Shown in pieces: positions 1-12,500 of a stretch of 62,500 nt of DNA. Origin of the DNA: Symbiodinium natans (taxonomy: Eukaryota; Sar; Dinophyceae; Suessiales; Symbiodiniaceae); the NCBI GenBank assembly GCA_905221605.1, contig CAJNDS010001013.1, forward strand, positions 694,265-756,764, in the 5' to 3' direction. A program made the position numbers and the translations under genes. The notes under the pieces were generated by a model that did no database searches, was not told where the DNA came from, and saw only the letters and a program-made list of their open reading frames with translations. Position 1 is the stretch's first letter. Each line of letters opens with the position of its first letter.

Positions 1-303
1 AAACCCTAAACCCTAAACTCGCCTAAACAAGGGGCAAGTAAGGAGCCAATCCAAAACCGTTGAATAACTTACGTCGCACATAGGCACTCCCTACAACCTA
101 GTTTAGCGTTTAGAGTTCAGGGGTTAGGGTTTCAGGTTTAGGGTTTAGGGCGCGTCCTTCTTGGAGTATGTAGCTGTGCAGAGAAAAAGGGAACAGACCT
201 TGTAAACGATGCATGGGGTAATTAACATGAATTAAGGTGCGTTCCATAATGAAGGGGTATTGGGTTCTGTAAATCCTAAGTTTAGACAGCAAACCCTAAA
301 CCC
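1..303. repeat. Telomere-like repeats with unique spacer
   Basis: The window opens with two CCCTAAA units, has TTTAGGG-like units near 115-150 and CCCTAAA again at 290-303. The spacer shows no convincing coding potential. The two opening units are too few to call this a chromosome end. Confidence 0.7.
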
Positions 304-335
304 TGAGACACAACCTGCGCAGGCGAGATGCTTGC

Positions 336-390
336 AATGTACTGGATGCCCTTGAGCTTGCTTTGGACCGAGCTGCTGTCTCCACCATAC
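336..390 (-). CDS. RCC1-like exon (YGGDSSSVQ)
   Basis: Reads YGGDSSSVQSKLKGIQYI. The acceptor is CCCTAG|G and the donor is probably |GCAAGC. The first base completes a codon begun in the exon at 2770-2808, so the two join as WGFEQ then YGGDSS across a 2.4 kb intron. The 3' limit is inferred. Confidence 0.75.
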
Positions 391-487
391 CTAGGGTGCG
401 AAGCCAAGATCATGTCGTTAGGGTTCAGGGTTCAGGGTTCAGGGTTCAGGGTTCAGGGTTCAGGGTTCAGGGTTCAGGGTTCAGGGT

Positions 488-540
<53 letters not shown>

Positions 541-3500
541 GGTGAGGGTCTGGGGCTGAACCTTGAACCCTAAACCCTTTGGGATCCAGACTCCCTGGTC
601 CAGTTTAGAGTCGGAGAACGGTCCTGATGCGCGGCCAGGGGAAGTAGAAGTAGTACTCATCCGTTGCCAGGCTACAAATGTGCCGGCTCACCAGGCCCAG
701 CATGTGGTCCACATCAAAACCATTCCATCCAGGGTGGAAGTCGTCCCCTAAACCCTAAACCCTAAACCCCAAACCTCACGCCCTAAACCCTAAACCCTAA
801 ACCCTAAACCCTAAACCAGTCTGAAGCATGACCCGCGACATACGGTTATGGCCACGCAATGCCCAGGAGGAGACACAGCCAGCACCAGGACCAGCCAAAC
901 ACTACTATTTGCTTAATAACCTCCAAAAACTTTTCTTAGCTACAAGGCCAATACAGGGACCATTCATTCTGCTGCAGGTTTTAGGGCTCTTAAGTAAATA
1001 GTAGAACAAGAGGAGAGTCGCAGAACTTCGCGAAATCATCAGTGCGGCCGTTGGGCTCGGATTTTCTGGGTTGGCCCTTTGAAGCCTCTGAACAAATTAG
1101 GGTTTAGGGTTTAGTGTTTAGGGTTTAGAGTACCCCTTAATGACATACCTTACATCATATGAAGAACTCCTGTATAGGTTAATGTATGTATGGCTAACTT
1201 AGGGGTATTATGGGCTCTCTGGGCCTCTGAGGTACGATTCGGTTTGGGTTTGGGGTTTGGGGTTTGGGGTTTGGGGTTTAGGGTTTAGGGTTTAGGGTTT
1301 AGGGTTTAGGGTTTAGGGTTTAGGGTTTAGGGTTTAGGGTTTAGAGTTTAGGGTTTAGGGTTTAGGGTTTAGGGTTTAGGGCTTAGGGTTTAGGGTTTAG
1401 GGTTTAGGGGAAAGGGTTTAGGGTTTAGGGTTTAGGGTTTAGGGTTTAGGGTTTAGGGTTTAGGGTTTAGGGTTTAGGGTTTAGGGTTTAACTTTAATTA
1501 CAAATTCATTCTATAATTTAAGGTTTAGGGTTTGGGTTTTAGGGTTTTAGGGTTTTAGGGTTTAGGGTTTAGGGTTTAGGGTTTAGGGTTTAGGGTTTAG
1601 GGTTTAGGGTTTAGGGTTTAGGGTTTAAGCGCCTGCCAGGATCTGCACTACAGGGCAATGCCTGAGACCTAGGAAGCCTCGAGTCCGAACCCGAAACCCC
1701 CGACCTCCTATACATAAACATGTATTTATGCATGTATGACAATATATATATATATATATATATTTATTTATATCTGAAAATAAAAATATTCCTAACAAAA
1801 ACATCTATCTATCTATCGATCTATCTCTGTCTCTCGCTCTCTCTCTCTCTCTCTCTCTTTTAAGTGGTGAGTTTCTGCCTATATCAGCTTGGTGTAAGAC
1901 CCAGACTCTTAACCCCAAAACACCTGAAACTCCCCCAGATTCTGGGCTTTACATGTGGGGTCTACTTGGAGGATCCGGTGCCAGGCAGGGTCAATCAGCA
2001 GGATAACCCCAGTTAGGGTCCACTTATAACCCTATTTTGTACCTTCTTGTTTATGCAAAAAAAACTATATCCTCAATCCTCCAAGCAGGGCTGGAGGTTT
2101 ACCCGGGGTTGCCCATGCATAACTACTCATAAATCCACGGAGTTCGGCTTGTGCCTGGAAACCCTCTGCCCTAAACCCTAAACCCTAAACCCTAAACCCA
2201 TAAACTCTAAACCCTAAACACTTAACCCCAAATCCTAAACCCTTAACTCTTACCTAAAATCCAAGATCCCTAAGCCGACTTTGAGGACCCCGGAGCCTGA
2301 TCTGTAAAGCGTAAACCTCACCGTAGCTCAGAAGGACCAGAGAGCCCAATACCCCTCCATCAAGGAACAGTGTTTAGGGTTTCGGGTTGGGTGTTTAGGG
2401 TTGAGGGCCCGATGTACACGTTAACTAGGGCATATGGTTTGACGTATAAAAGTCAGGGTACATTCCTTGTTTGAGGGGTCTTGGTCTCCTTGTGGGGATA
2501 AGGGTGTAAGGTATATGGGCTTCGAAAGTTTAGGTTTGGAAGCGGCTTTTCAGTATAGCTACCCTTTGTGAGGGGTCCAAAGTCTACACAGGGACATGCT
2601 CAACCCTGATACAACAGCCTCGTTTTTGGGTAGGCTATAGTATCATTGCACGGGGACGATACAGGAATTCTGACTAGTATTTGTGATAGCTTAAGCTCCT
2701 GCGGTAGTTCAGCCCGGAACCCGCAAACTGCTAAACCCTAAACCCCAGCGGATGGTGCAAGGGGGGCGCTGCTCAAATCCCCAGGTGACCACGCTGCCGT
2801 CGCGCTTCCTTGCCAAAGCAGGCGTGCCAAACCCTAGAAAGCCTTGGAAAGCTGCAGAACCCTCGTGAGTACGAGCAGCAATTTGTGGCCGCATGTTTAG
2901 ATGTTCATCAGCAACTGACCAGTCTTCGAAATCTTCAGGATTAAGACCAAAGTCTTCACCAAATTCTTTCAATTATTGTCTTATATGCCATTCTCTTCCT
3001 GAAGAATATGTTGTTTGTCTGGCTCTAATTCTTTTGCAGTAAATTTATCTAGGGGTTGTTTGTCTGGCTCTAATTCTTTTGCAGTAAATTTATCTAGGGG
3101 TTGTAATGGACTTGTGCAATGTTCATGTTTCTAAGATAAAAAAAGAAAAAACACCGAGAAACATGTTATTCAATATATTACAAAAAGTTATCATTCAATG
3201 AGTTGCTGTTAGTTCAAAGCAAGTCTGTAAATTTGCCTGAATTTATGTACTCTATTTTTTAATCCTTTTGCATAATAGTATGTGTTATATGTTGTTTTAT
3301 TATTTGTAGATAGCTGTCTGCATTTAGACTGAATAATGAATATGTATATATATATATAGACGTCCATTAGGCAGTTTTTGTTGTTTTTCCTCATCTTCTA
3401 CACCTAGCCTCACTTCTTCTTTCTGCCTTTAAACTTTAAACTGTCATTTTCAGCATTCACATTTTCTTTCTGCTTTTAAACTGTCATGTTCAGCATTCAC

Positions 3501-6500
3501 TTTTTTTCTGCTCTTAAACTGCCATTTTCCACTTTCTTATTTCTTGTTTTAACTTTTCAATATTCGCATTAATTTTCGGTTGTCTGCATCCAATGTTTTC
3601 TTACTTTCTTTTAACAAAGTATTTCTAGAGAGAGAAATTGCTTCTCTTTTCCTCTAGTTCTTTAACATGAGATTTGTATGACGTTTCATTATCTTTCATT
3701 TCTGTTCTAGTAGTTCATATAACTTGTTCCAGATGGGCAGCGTTGGTTGCTATGTATCTAGTCCAGCTCCACATCTTTAAGTGATACATTCGATTCTTGC
3801 AAGGTTGCTATGTTCCTAAAATTTTCAGACTTACCATAACCCTTCCTTATCAATTGTTTCTTGGTTGTCAGTTTGTTCTGTATATGCTCTAAGTAGCGTA
3901 TGAAAAACACTGACGTTCTTATCATATCTAGATGAGACTTGGTATAATTTTCATTTGAGTTCATCCCTATATCTGTATCGTCATTGTTTTCATCATTCTT
4001 CATTATTCGTTGGTACGCTTTAAATATCCAACATTTTGCACCTGTTTAGAAATAGCATGTATATATTCCTCCGTTAAATATTTTTTCTATCTGCGCGTTT
4101 TCTATGTCATCTCAATTTTCTATTTTCCGTATATTTTCATACGTCTACAATATTCAATAATTGTACTTTTATAGTATTTGCTTCACTAGATGATATAACA
4201 AATGTTGAAAGATTACATTTTGGGATAAACATTGCATTACCATCTTCACTATAATGATTTGGCTTTTTTCTCACATGCATTATTTTATCATACGCGCACG
4301 CAGGCTCTTTGTACCACTAAAAAAAGTACCAAATTCATTTGCTATATTCTGATCGTTGTGTTTTCTACATGTAATGAAACGCAATGCACATCTCCAATGC
4401 TTTTTTGAAGATTTTTCATTTGCCATGTTTCTTGTAGCATCTTGATATATATATATATATATGTGTATATATATATATATATTCCGAAAGTTCTAATACT
4501 GATTAGGAATATTTAGTTGTTTCAGTTATATCAGTTATATCATGTAGATTTTGTTCACACATAGTAAATGAACCTGATTTAAACATATCATACTCAGGTT
4601 CTTCGATAGTTTACAGGTGTTCTCAAATAAATATCTTGCGACAGTAAAGAGATTTTGTAGAGCTCAGGCGATTTCTTCTGAGATCTGGAGTGCAGTGGAA
4701 AGACACGCCGGGCAGCTGAGCAGCAAGGGGACCGGAGCAATTGTGGTTTGGAGCTTCCTGGCTGCGACGCGCGAATGCGTCCGCGCTTTGTTTGTTTTCT
4801 TGTTTGTAAGTGTGTGTGTGTGTGTGCGTGTGTGTGTGTGTGTCTGTGTGTCGGTGTGTCCGTGTGTGTGTGTGTGTTTCGTTTCTGGCCGCCTGCTGCG
4901 TGTGTTTCGCGCCACGTGCTCGCTCTTATCTAGTCCCGACTCTTTTCGTTTGGGACGTCCTCTATGGAAGGTTGCATCTGATCGGGCACTTTGGCCGGCG
5001 TGCACTGCTCTCACAGCTGGAGGAACATCTCCTACGACTGGATGCGCTGAGCTCGGTGGCAGATCCCAATTGCGGTTATGCTGAGGCGCAGGCTTCTCCG
5101 CGTAGGTGGCGCTCGACAAGTTTGCGGATGCAACATGATTGACTGGGCGAGTTCATGCATGGCTTTGTTAGCAATGCTTCTTGGCTTGCACACATGCTGC
5201 GCTCCTGTGTCTTTGTTTGCGGCTCCGAGGCCGCGGCTGTTTCTTAGTCACGCATCCCAAAACGAGACCGTGAAATCGAAGAGGATGGCCATGCCTCGGC
5301 ACCGTGTTGAGTTTGCTTTCGCGCGCCGCGTCCCATTGCTTGGCGGCGCCTTCACCTTCGGCTAAATATGGCTCTGTGTTGTCGGGGTTTTTTGGGGCCA
5401 AAACTGCAGAGGAGTTGCGCACTTCTTTGGCTACAGGTCTTCAGCAAACGAGAATCCATTACCCGAGATCTTTGTACGTTGACTCTGGTGCATCAGAACC
5501 GGAGCTTCTTGTCATTGACTTTGATGTCGATTCTTTAAATGGGTTGAGATTGAAATCGCTTGTTTCCTTTCGCCCGGGATGCCGTGAATCCGACGAATTA
5601 TAAGCCCACCCGCCACGCCAAGGCACAATCTGGATTTGGGGCCTGGGACAATGCGACACGCGGGAGCAGAAGGAGACTTCAACCCACTTTGTTATTTTCC
5701 GCGCAGCGCCTTCGGGGGTTCTTGCACTCTCACAGTGTCCGATGCGCTTCGCACCTGTGCCGTGAGGGGCGCAGCAACACATGCGGTGTGGCATGTGAAC
5801 TGCAATGGTTCTCTGTTCTGCGTGTGTAGTGTGTACTATCTATACATACAGGGCCTTCGGGTTCGCTGAGTCGATTCGAGTCATGTTTCGAAGACAGGAG
5901 GAACATGTAAGTGTTGAGGTTCAATATTCTTTTCAGCTGGAAGAAGCCCCTGCCTGGAGATCGTTTGATTCTGATTGATTCTATTGCCGCCAAGATCCAG
6001 GCCTTCGGCGGCGTCACGCTGCTTGTTTCCTGCAACGCTAGTCTCCTTGGTGTTTTTGCTACGAGCTCTGGGCATCGTTGTAGTTCTTCGTCGTATTCGA
6101 TGATGGCATCGTCTTCGCCTTCGCTCATCCCGGGCCATCCCGGGCCAGCGAGGGGGCTGGTTCAGTTGGAGGGTAGCTGAGGACCGGGCTCGTAGCGCAC
6201 GTTCTGTCCCGTGGTGAAGCCACGCAGGAACACGAGGACTTGACTGTTGCATGAACATGTCTTGCACTGACGGGTCTAAGCAGGAGTCTAAGAGTTCGCC
6301 GAGCTCGGAGATCTAGAACTCGGAGGTATTTCCTGCAACGGTCCGGAACAGTGGAGCGCAAAGTTTTTTTTTTTCACGCTCCCGCTTTTGTCGAGCCATC
6401 GTTTGGCCGCTGCGACTATGAACCGGAATTTGCTGAGGCGACGCGCGAGTGCTCCTGGCAGGTCACTCGGAGCTGGTGCACAAAGACTCTGGGATGCCTG

Positions 6501-9500
6501 CTACTTTGTAACTCACACGGGAGCACGCTTGCAGGCTGACTACGCCCGGGATGCTCTCGAGTTCTAAGAAATGTTACACCATTAGAACACTAGCAATATC
6601 ATCTTAACGTCACACGGACAAAAATGTTCATGTTCTATATTTGGCACACTACACTCAAAGTGCTGTTCTGATATCACTAGGACCATAGAATGCTTGACAA
6701 GCCAATTCAACTAAACACTACAGAGCGACAAAGGCACTCAGTCCAAAAGTCACCAAACACCATCCGCATCGGTGTCTGTGTTCTGTTTAAAGGAACTTGC
6801 TTCTACAGAACCAAATGTCTATATCTATATTTTTGAGTACTTATATTGTGGTTGGGATGTCGCTCATGAGGGCGTGAGAGAAAACATACTTTTCTGTTTC
6901 AGACAGTTCAATGATGAAAACCCAACATTCTGACAAGTATGACAAATTCTACTTGTATTTCAAGAATGTCAGAATACCCAATGTTTCATTACTCAAAACC
7001 AGAATGAAACCACGACTGTGCAAACATTTGTTTGCAACGACCATTCACTAAGAAATGCAAGTGCTACAATACGCCGTGACGAAGTATCACAATATACAAG
7101 TTAAAAAATAAGACATGTATTGGAGGAACAAATGTTTATGAACAGATTAATGAGGAAAATAATTCTAATTTAGATTGGTTGGAACATTGGGAAGAAATTA
7201 TCACATTGCGCAGAGTACTCAATATATGTATATATAGATATAATATGTAAAATACATTATTTTGGATGAAGTTGATGGAATTGTTAGGGGGGATATCAAC
7301 ATTTTGGAAAGCAATGTGCAAGTATTTACTGCAAGTCAGAATTTCTAAAAAATCCTGAACAACTGTTATTTAAAAATACAGAAGTTATTCGAGAAATAAT
7401 ATCACAAGTTTGTACTGATATTGAAACAGTCGAACAGACATTAGAAACATGGTTAGATTTGCATAATATGGTACCTACATCACAAGCAATCATATTTTGC
7501 AATAAAATTGAAACAGTTGAATGGTTGGAAACATCACAAGATAAAAACTTTCCTATATCTATGATTAATTCTAGCGTGGAACAACCAGAAAGAAATGAAG
7601 CAATATCTGACATTCCAAATGGCAACACACGACTTTTCTCAACAACTGATTTATCATCACGAGGTATTGACATACCACAAGTCAATATGGCGATTAATCA
7701 TTTACCATACCAAAAAATTGTGGATGTTCATAGAATTGGAAGATGTGGGAGATTTAGCACAAAAAGAATTTTAACCAGAATTGTTATTAAAATACTGATG
7801 TCAAAGATATGGAAATGTATGTAAACTAAGTAATACATAAAAAATATGAAATTATACATTTTCTAAATTACTTGCATTCAATAATGAACTAAATGTAAAA
7901 TATTAAGCACTGCCAGATAACTTTCTAGGAGTTACGACTGGTAGGCAACCCATCAGGAATAAAAACTAGCAAGCACTCTTATTTCATTACTGCCGAATAG
8001 CTTCTGTCTCTATCCGAAAAGCATGTTCACAAATCTATTTCTATTCCTGTCAATTTGTTTCTCTGCCTCTTTATTATACATACCAGTTACTTTGTTTTGT
8101 CTTCACATGTGTCTAGTATAGTAAATGTGCTCAATTGGTTGTTTTCTATACATATTAGTATGTGTTTAGCACTGGCCCAAGAACCAGTCCATGGAATCTT
8201 TCTGGCAGACTAACCGCTCACCCCTGGGATTCGCATGCCAGGTTCACCGCTCTCTCATTGTCACACCTTGAGACCCAACCTCTTAGGGTTTAGGGTTTAG
8301 GGTTTAGGGTTCTGTTTCCAAGCTTATTGACTCAACATGTAAACTGACGGACGGCACATCAGATGGAACCCTGCACGCGGTACCATAATGACCCTAATGG
8401 TGAAATCATATCCTACATCCAGAGGTGAAAGCATCAAGTAGTGTATGAACAAAGCGGTAGAGAAGCGAATGCGCGCTCTAAGTGAATGCGCGTACACCAT
8501 TCCTTGCTTCTTCATATTATTCTTGGGGGCTTTCGGAGAGAATCCTAAAGGTAGCAAAGAATCCTGGTAACCGAGGGAGATGTCGTAAGTTGTCTTTATG
8601 AGATTGGTGTTATAAGGAGTGAAAGGACGCATGAAAGCCAAGCGAAGAAAGGAGCTATTAATAATACCATATGCCTTCACTTGCAATCTTGTTCACGCGT
8701 GAATGCATATTGCCGATGGGGCGTTCGCAAGCTCAATAATACTTTTTTATTAAAAGAACGGGCCAAATAACATGTTCCAAACAGGCCCCTAATATTCATT
8801 TGGCGTGCGAACTAAGAAAAAGAATGCATGTTCATTTCCAGTCGCACATTACATGCACGCGTTCACTGCGCTCGCTTCTAATGTAATGTGCTCACTCACT
8901 CACTTGTATTAGTATTACACTGCGCAAAAGACCATCATTCATGAATGTGCAGGAAAAGAGTGAGTGAACAAAGGCCTTTACGAGGGGCCTATATTTTATC
9001 TTTGTTTTTGGCCCGTTGGTATTCTATTCTTGTTTCGTTCATATCAATCTTAGCGAGCTTACAATAATATTCATGCACACGTTCATAATAATGATAATAA
9101 CAATAATAGTCTCTTCATTAACGCGTGAACGAACACGCGCAATACGAGGGTGTCTCGTCGCAGCCCTGTTGGCATCTGAAATAAACCAGATCCAATTGTG
9201 CCTTCTTTCGCTCTACTTAAACCCTACAAACCTTAAACCCTAAACCCCAAACCCAAAACCTCCAACCCCCAAACCCTAAACGCGCATCTTGAACCCCATA
9301 AGGCCTATTGACACGGAAACAACAAGGCGGCTTCGTAGTCTAGGGGCTGAAGAATTCAAGGGCTACAGCCGCTTGGGGTTTCCTTAGGTTTTAGGGTTTA
9401 GGGTTTAATTAGTTCGGGCTTGGGATGTTCACCCTTATACTAACAGTCCTTAATAGGATTATAAGAGGGGGTACTAGAATCCCTATTAAGACCTGTTAGT

Positions 9501-12500
9501 ATAAGGGGGAACATCCCAATTTTCCCACATTTAGGGCCCTTTTAAGACACCGTTGGATCTCAAACCCTAGCCCTGGAAAGCCCAAAACCTAGACCAAAAC
9601 CTGCAACCCGCAAACCCGAAACCCCTAGGCAATAACCCCTGAAAGCCCTAAACCCGAAACCCCCCTAAATCTGAACCTGTGAACCCTAAAAGAAAAACCA
9701 TACACCTTAACTCGGTGAATTTTAAGAACTACACCTTATTTCAAGAATGAGGATCCTTATATTCCTCAATGAGTTAAGGCCCCAAACGAAACCCCTCCCC
9801 CTCCCCCCCTCCGCCCCCACCCTAAACCCTAAACCCTGAACCCCCCCCCCCCCCCAAAAAAAAAAAAAAACAAAAAACAAACGGCCTGGCAGCAAAAGCT
9901 CGGCTTGTGGCGGCGATCTCCACGACGTCACCTCATGCAGTGCGGTGTAGCTCAATACCCCTTAATCCCTTCATCAAGGACTATGCCTGACATCCTACTA
10001 AGGATCCCTCCGTCGTTGACGGGAATATCCCTTGAGCAAGGGGTTTTGGACTCGCTGGGTTGGGTCTTGGGTTCAGGGTCTTACGGTCTCACCTTAGTAG
10101 CCCAGTAACCATATTGAAATAAGGGCACCCTTTTTTGGGTTGGTTACTTTAGTAGGGAACCCAGAACCAAAAAAACGGGAAAAGGGTACCACTGGGCTAC
10201 CAAGTTACGGTCTGAGGGGCATCGGGAAGGTTTGAGGGACTTGGGGTCTCAACCGAGTGCCATGCCAACGGAGCAGGCTACGGGCTTTAGAGTTGGAGCT
10301 TTGAGGGTTTACAGCTCAGGGTTTAGGGTTTAGGATTTAGGGTTTAGGGTTTAGGATTTAGGGTTCTTACAGACATTGCCCCATGATTGCACAAAAGCCT
10401 CAAAAAGCATTGCGTGTCAGAATGCCAGCCAGTGCAAGGCCAGAAGCAGCCTAAGCCCTAAGCCCTAAACCCTAAACCCTAAACCCAAAACACCCTGATC
10501 CTTAAACTAAAGACTGTTCAGCTGAGCGGCGCAATTGTTCTGACACCCTGCTGCAGTCACCACCTGCACGAATTTCCAGGGTTTCGGTTTGGGGTTTGGG
10601 GTTTGGGGTTTCGGGTTTAGGGTTTAGGGTTCAGGGTTTAGGGTTTAGGGTTTAGGGTTAAGGTTTGCCCAGTAACCTAGGATTAAAAAGGGTGCCCATG
10701 TTTTTGCTTGAAGGGGCTCATAAGGGGAACCTAAACCCGCCCAAAAAGGGAATGAGGGTGCTACTGGGCATCCTAGCTAAACCTTAAACCTTTTGGGGCT
10801 TGGTAGCCCAATAAGCATATTATCACAAGAGCACCCTTGTCTTTGGGGTTTGGCTACTTTAGAAGGGGACCTTGAGCAAAAAAACAGGGCAAAAGGGTAC
10901 CACAGGGCCACCAAGGGGGTTTAGGGTTTAGGGCTGAGGGTGTCCACATGTCATGCACAGAATGCTTTTTCTGGGGTGCAGGGTCGGCTTGCAGTAAGGA
11001 ACAATCCCAAACCCAAAACCTTCAACCCTGTACTGCGCATGCTGTGGGTGGAACTCGAAGCCGCAGAGAAATCACTAGCAGTGAGACCCAAATGGGGCCA
11101 CCCTCAAAACTACCTTCAGCTCGCAAAAACCGACTCATCTGTCTTGCAGGCACCGAGACCACCAGTACCTGTCACCCCCAAAACCCCAAAACCCTAAACC
11201 TGAATATACCCAAACCCTCAACATCCCGAAACCCTTAAAACCGAAACCCTAAACCCTCCCTGGCAGTGCCTAGGTCAGGATCTCCCCAGGCGATGACCGT
11301 GTTGTCTGAACGAATCGCCTCAGCAAGCCCGCAACCCTAAATGGTCGACTCTTAATTTCCCACTGTCTCAGGGTAGTTACATGGTCCCCAAACAAAGACC
11401 CTAAATGGTAACTGCCTCCAAGCAGCTGCGAAAGCGGCCTCCGACGCTCGAATCCCTTGGCGCAGGGACATCCGTTTCATAGGGTTCAGGGTCTATGGTA
11501 ATAGCTAGGGTTTAGGGATTAGGGCTTAGGGGTTACGGTTTAGGAATTTAGGGATTAGGGCTAAGGTTGCGCGAGGACCGGGCGCTCTTGACAGAACCGG
11601 CCACAATCGACTGCAGCCTAAAATGCTGAAACCCAGACCCCTGAACCGCGAAGAAGCTAATCCAAAACAAAAAGCAATGGGTTCGCCACCAGCCTAAGAC
11701 TAAAAGGGTGCCTTTTGTGGTTAATACCACCAGCCTAAGACTAAAAGGGTGCCTTTTGTGGTTAATTCCAGGGACAATCATGAACAATAAACAAAGAGGG
11801 TAATCCTAAACTCTAAACTCCAAAACCTGAACCCTGAACCCTGAACCAAAAACCCTAAACCCTAAGCCCTAAACCCTAAACCCTACACCTCAACTAAGCG
11901 GTATTCTGGGCGCTCTCTGGGGAGGATCCAAAGGGATTACCCTAAACCCTAAACCCTAAACCCTAAACCCTAAACCCTAAACCCTAAACCCTAAACCCTA
12001 AACCCCAAACCCTGAAATACAGGAACCCAAGTCTTCGCCCGAGCGTCGATCCACCTTGCAGAGGTAACCCTGGACCGCCTTGCAGTCTCCACCATGCCTT
12101 CAGGGTTTAGGGTTTAGGGTTTAGGGTTTAGGGTTTAGGGTTTAGGGTTTAGGGTTTAGGGTTTAGGGTTTAGGGTTTAGGGTTTGGGGTTTGGGGTTTA
12201 GGGTTTAGGGACTTTACCCCACCCCGTACAAGGTTCAGGGTTTAGGGTTTAGGGTTTGGGGTTTAGGGTTTAGGGTTTGGGGTTTGGAGTTTGGGGTTTG
12301 GGGTTGAGGTTTGGGGTGTGCAAGTACATGGACGTAAAAAATCCCTCAAAGAAAGTTCCCTAATCATGTGTGGTATAAACATCTTACTTTCACGATTTAG
12401 GGTTTAGGGTTTAGGGTTTTGGGTTTTGGGGTTTAGGGTTTAGGGGTTAGACGCTCAAAACCCTGAACCCGAAACCCTAAACCCAAAACCCTAAACCCTG

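Noticed and set aside
1-303. True chromosome end at the left edge
   Set aside because: Only two CCCTAAA units at position 1; similar arrays fill the window in both orientations, so they do not mark an end here.
4664-5119. Open frames across the GT tract
   Set aside because: They consist largely of VCVCVC or THTHTH and follow from the dinucleotide repeat.
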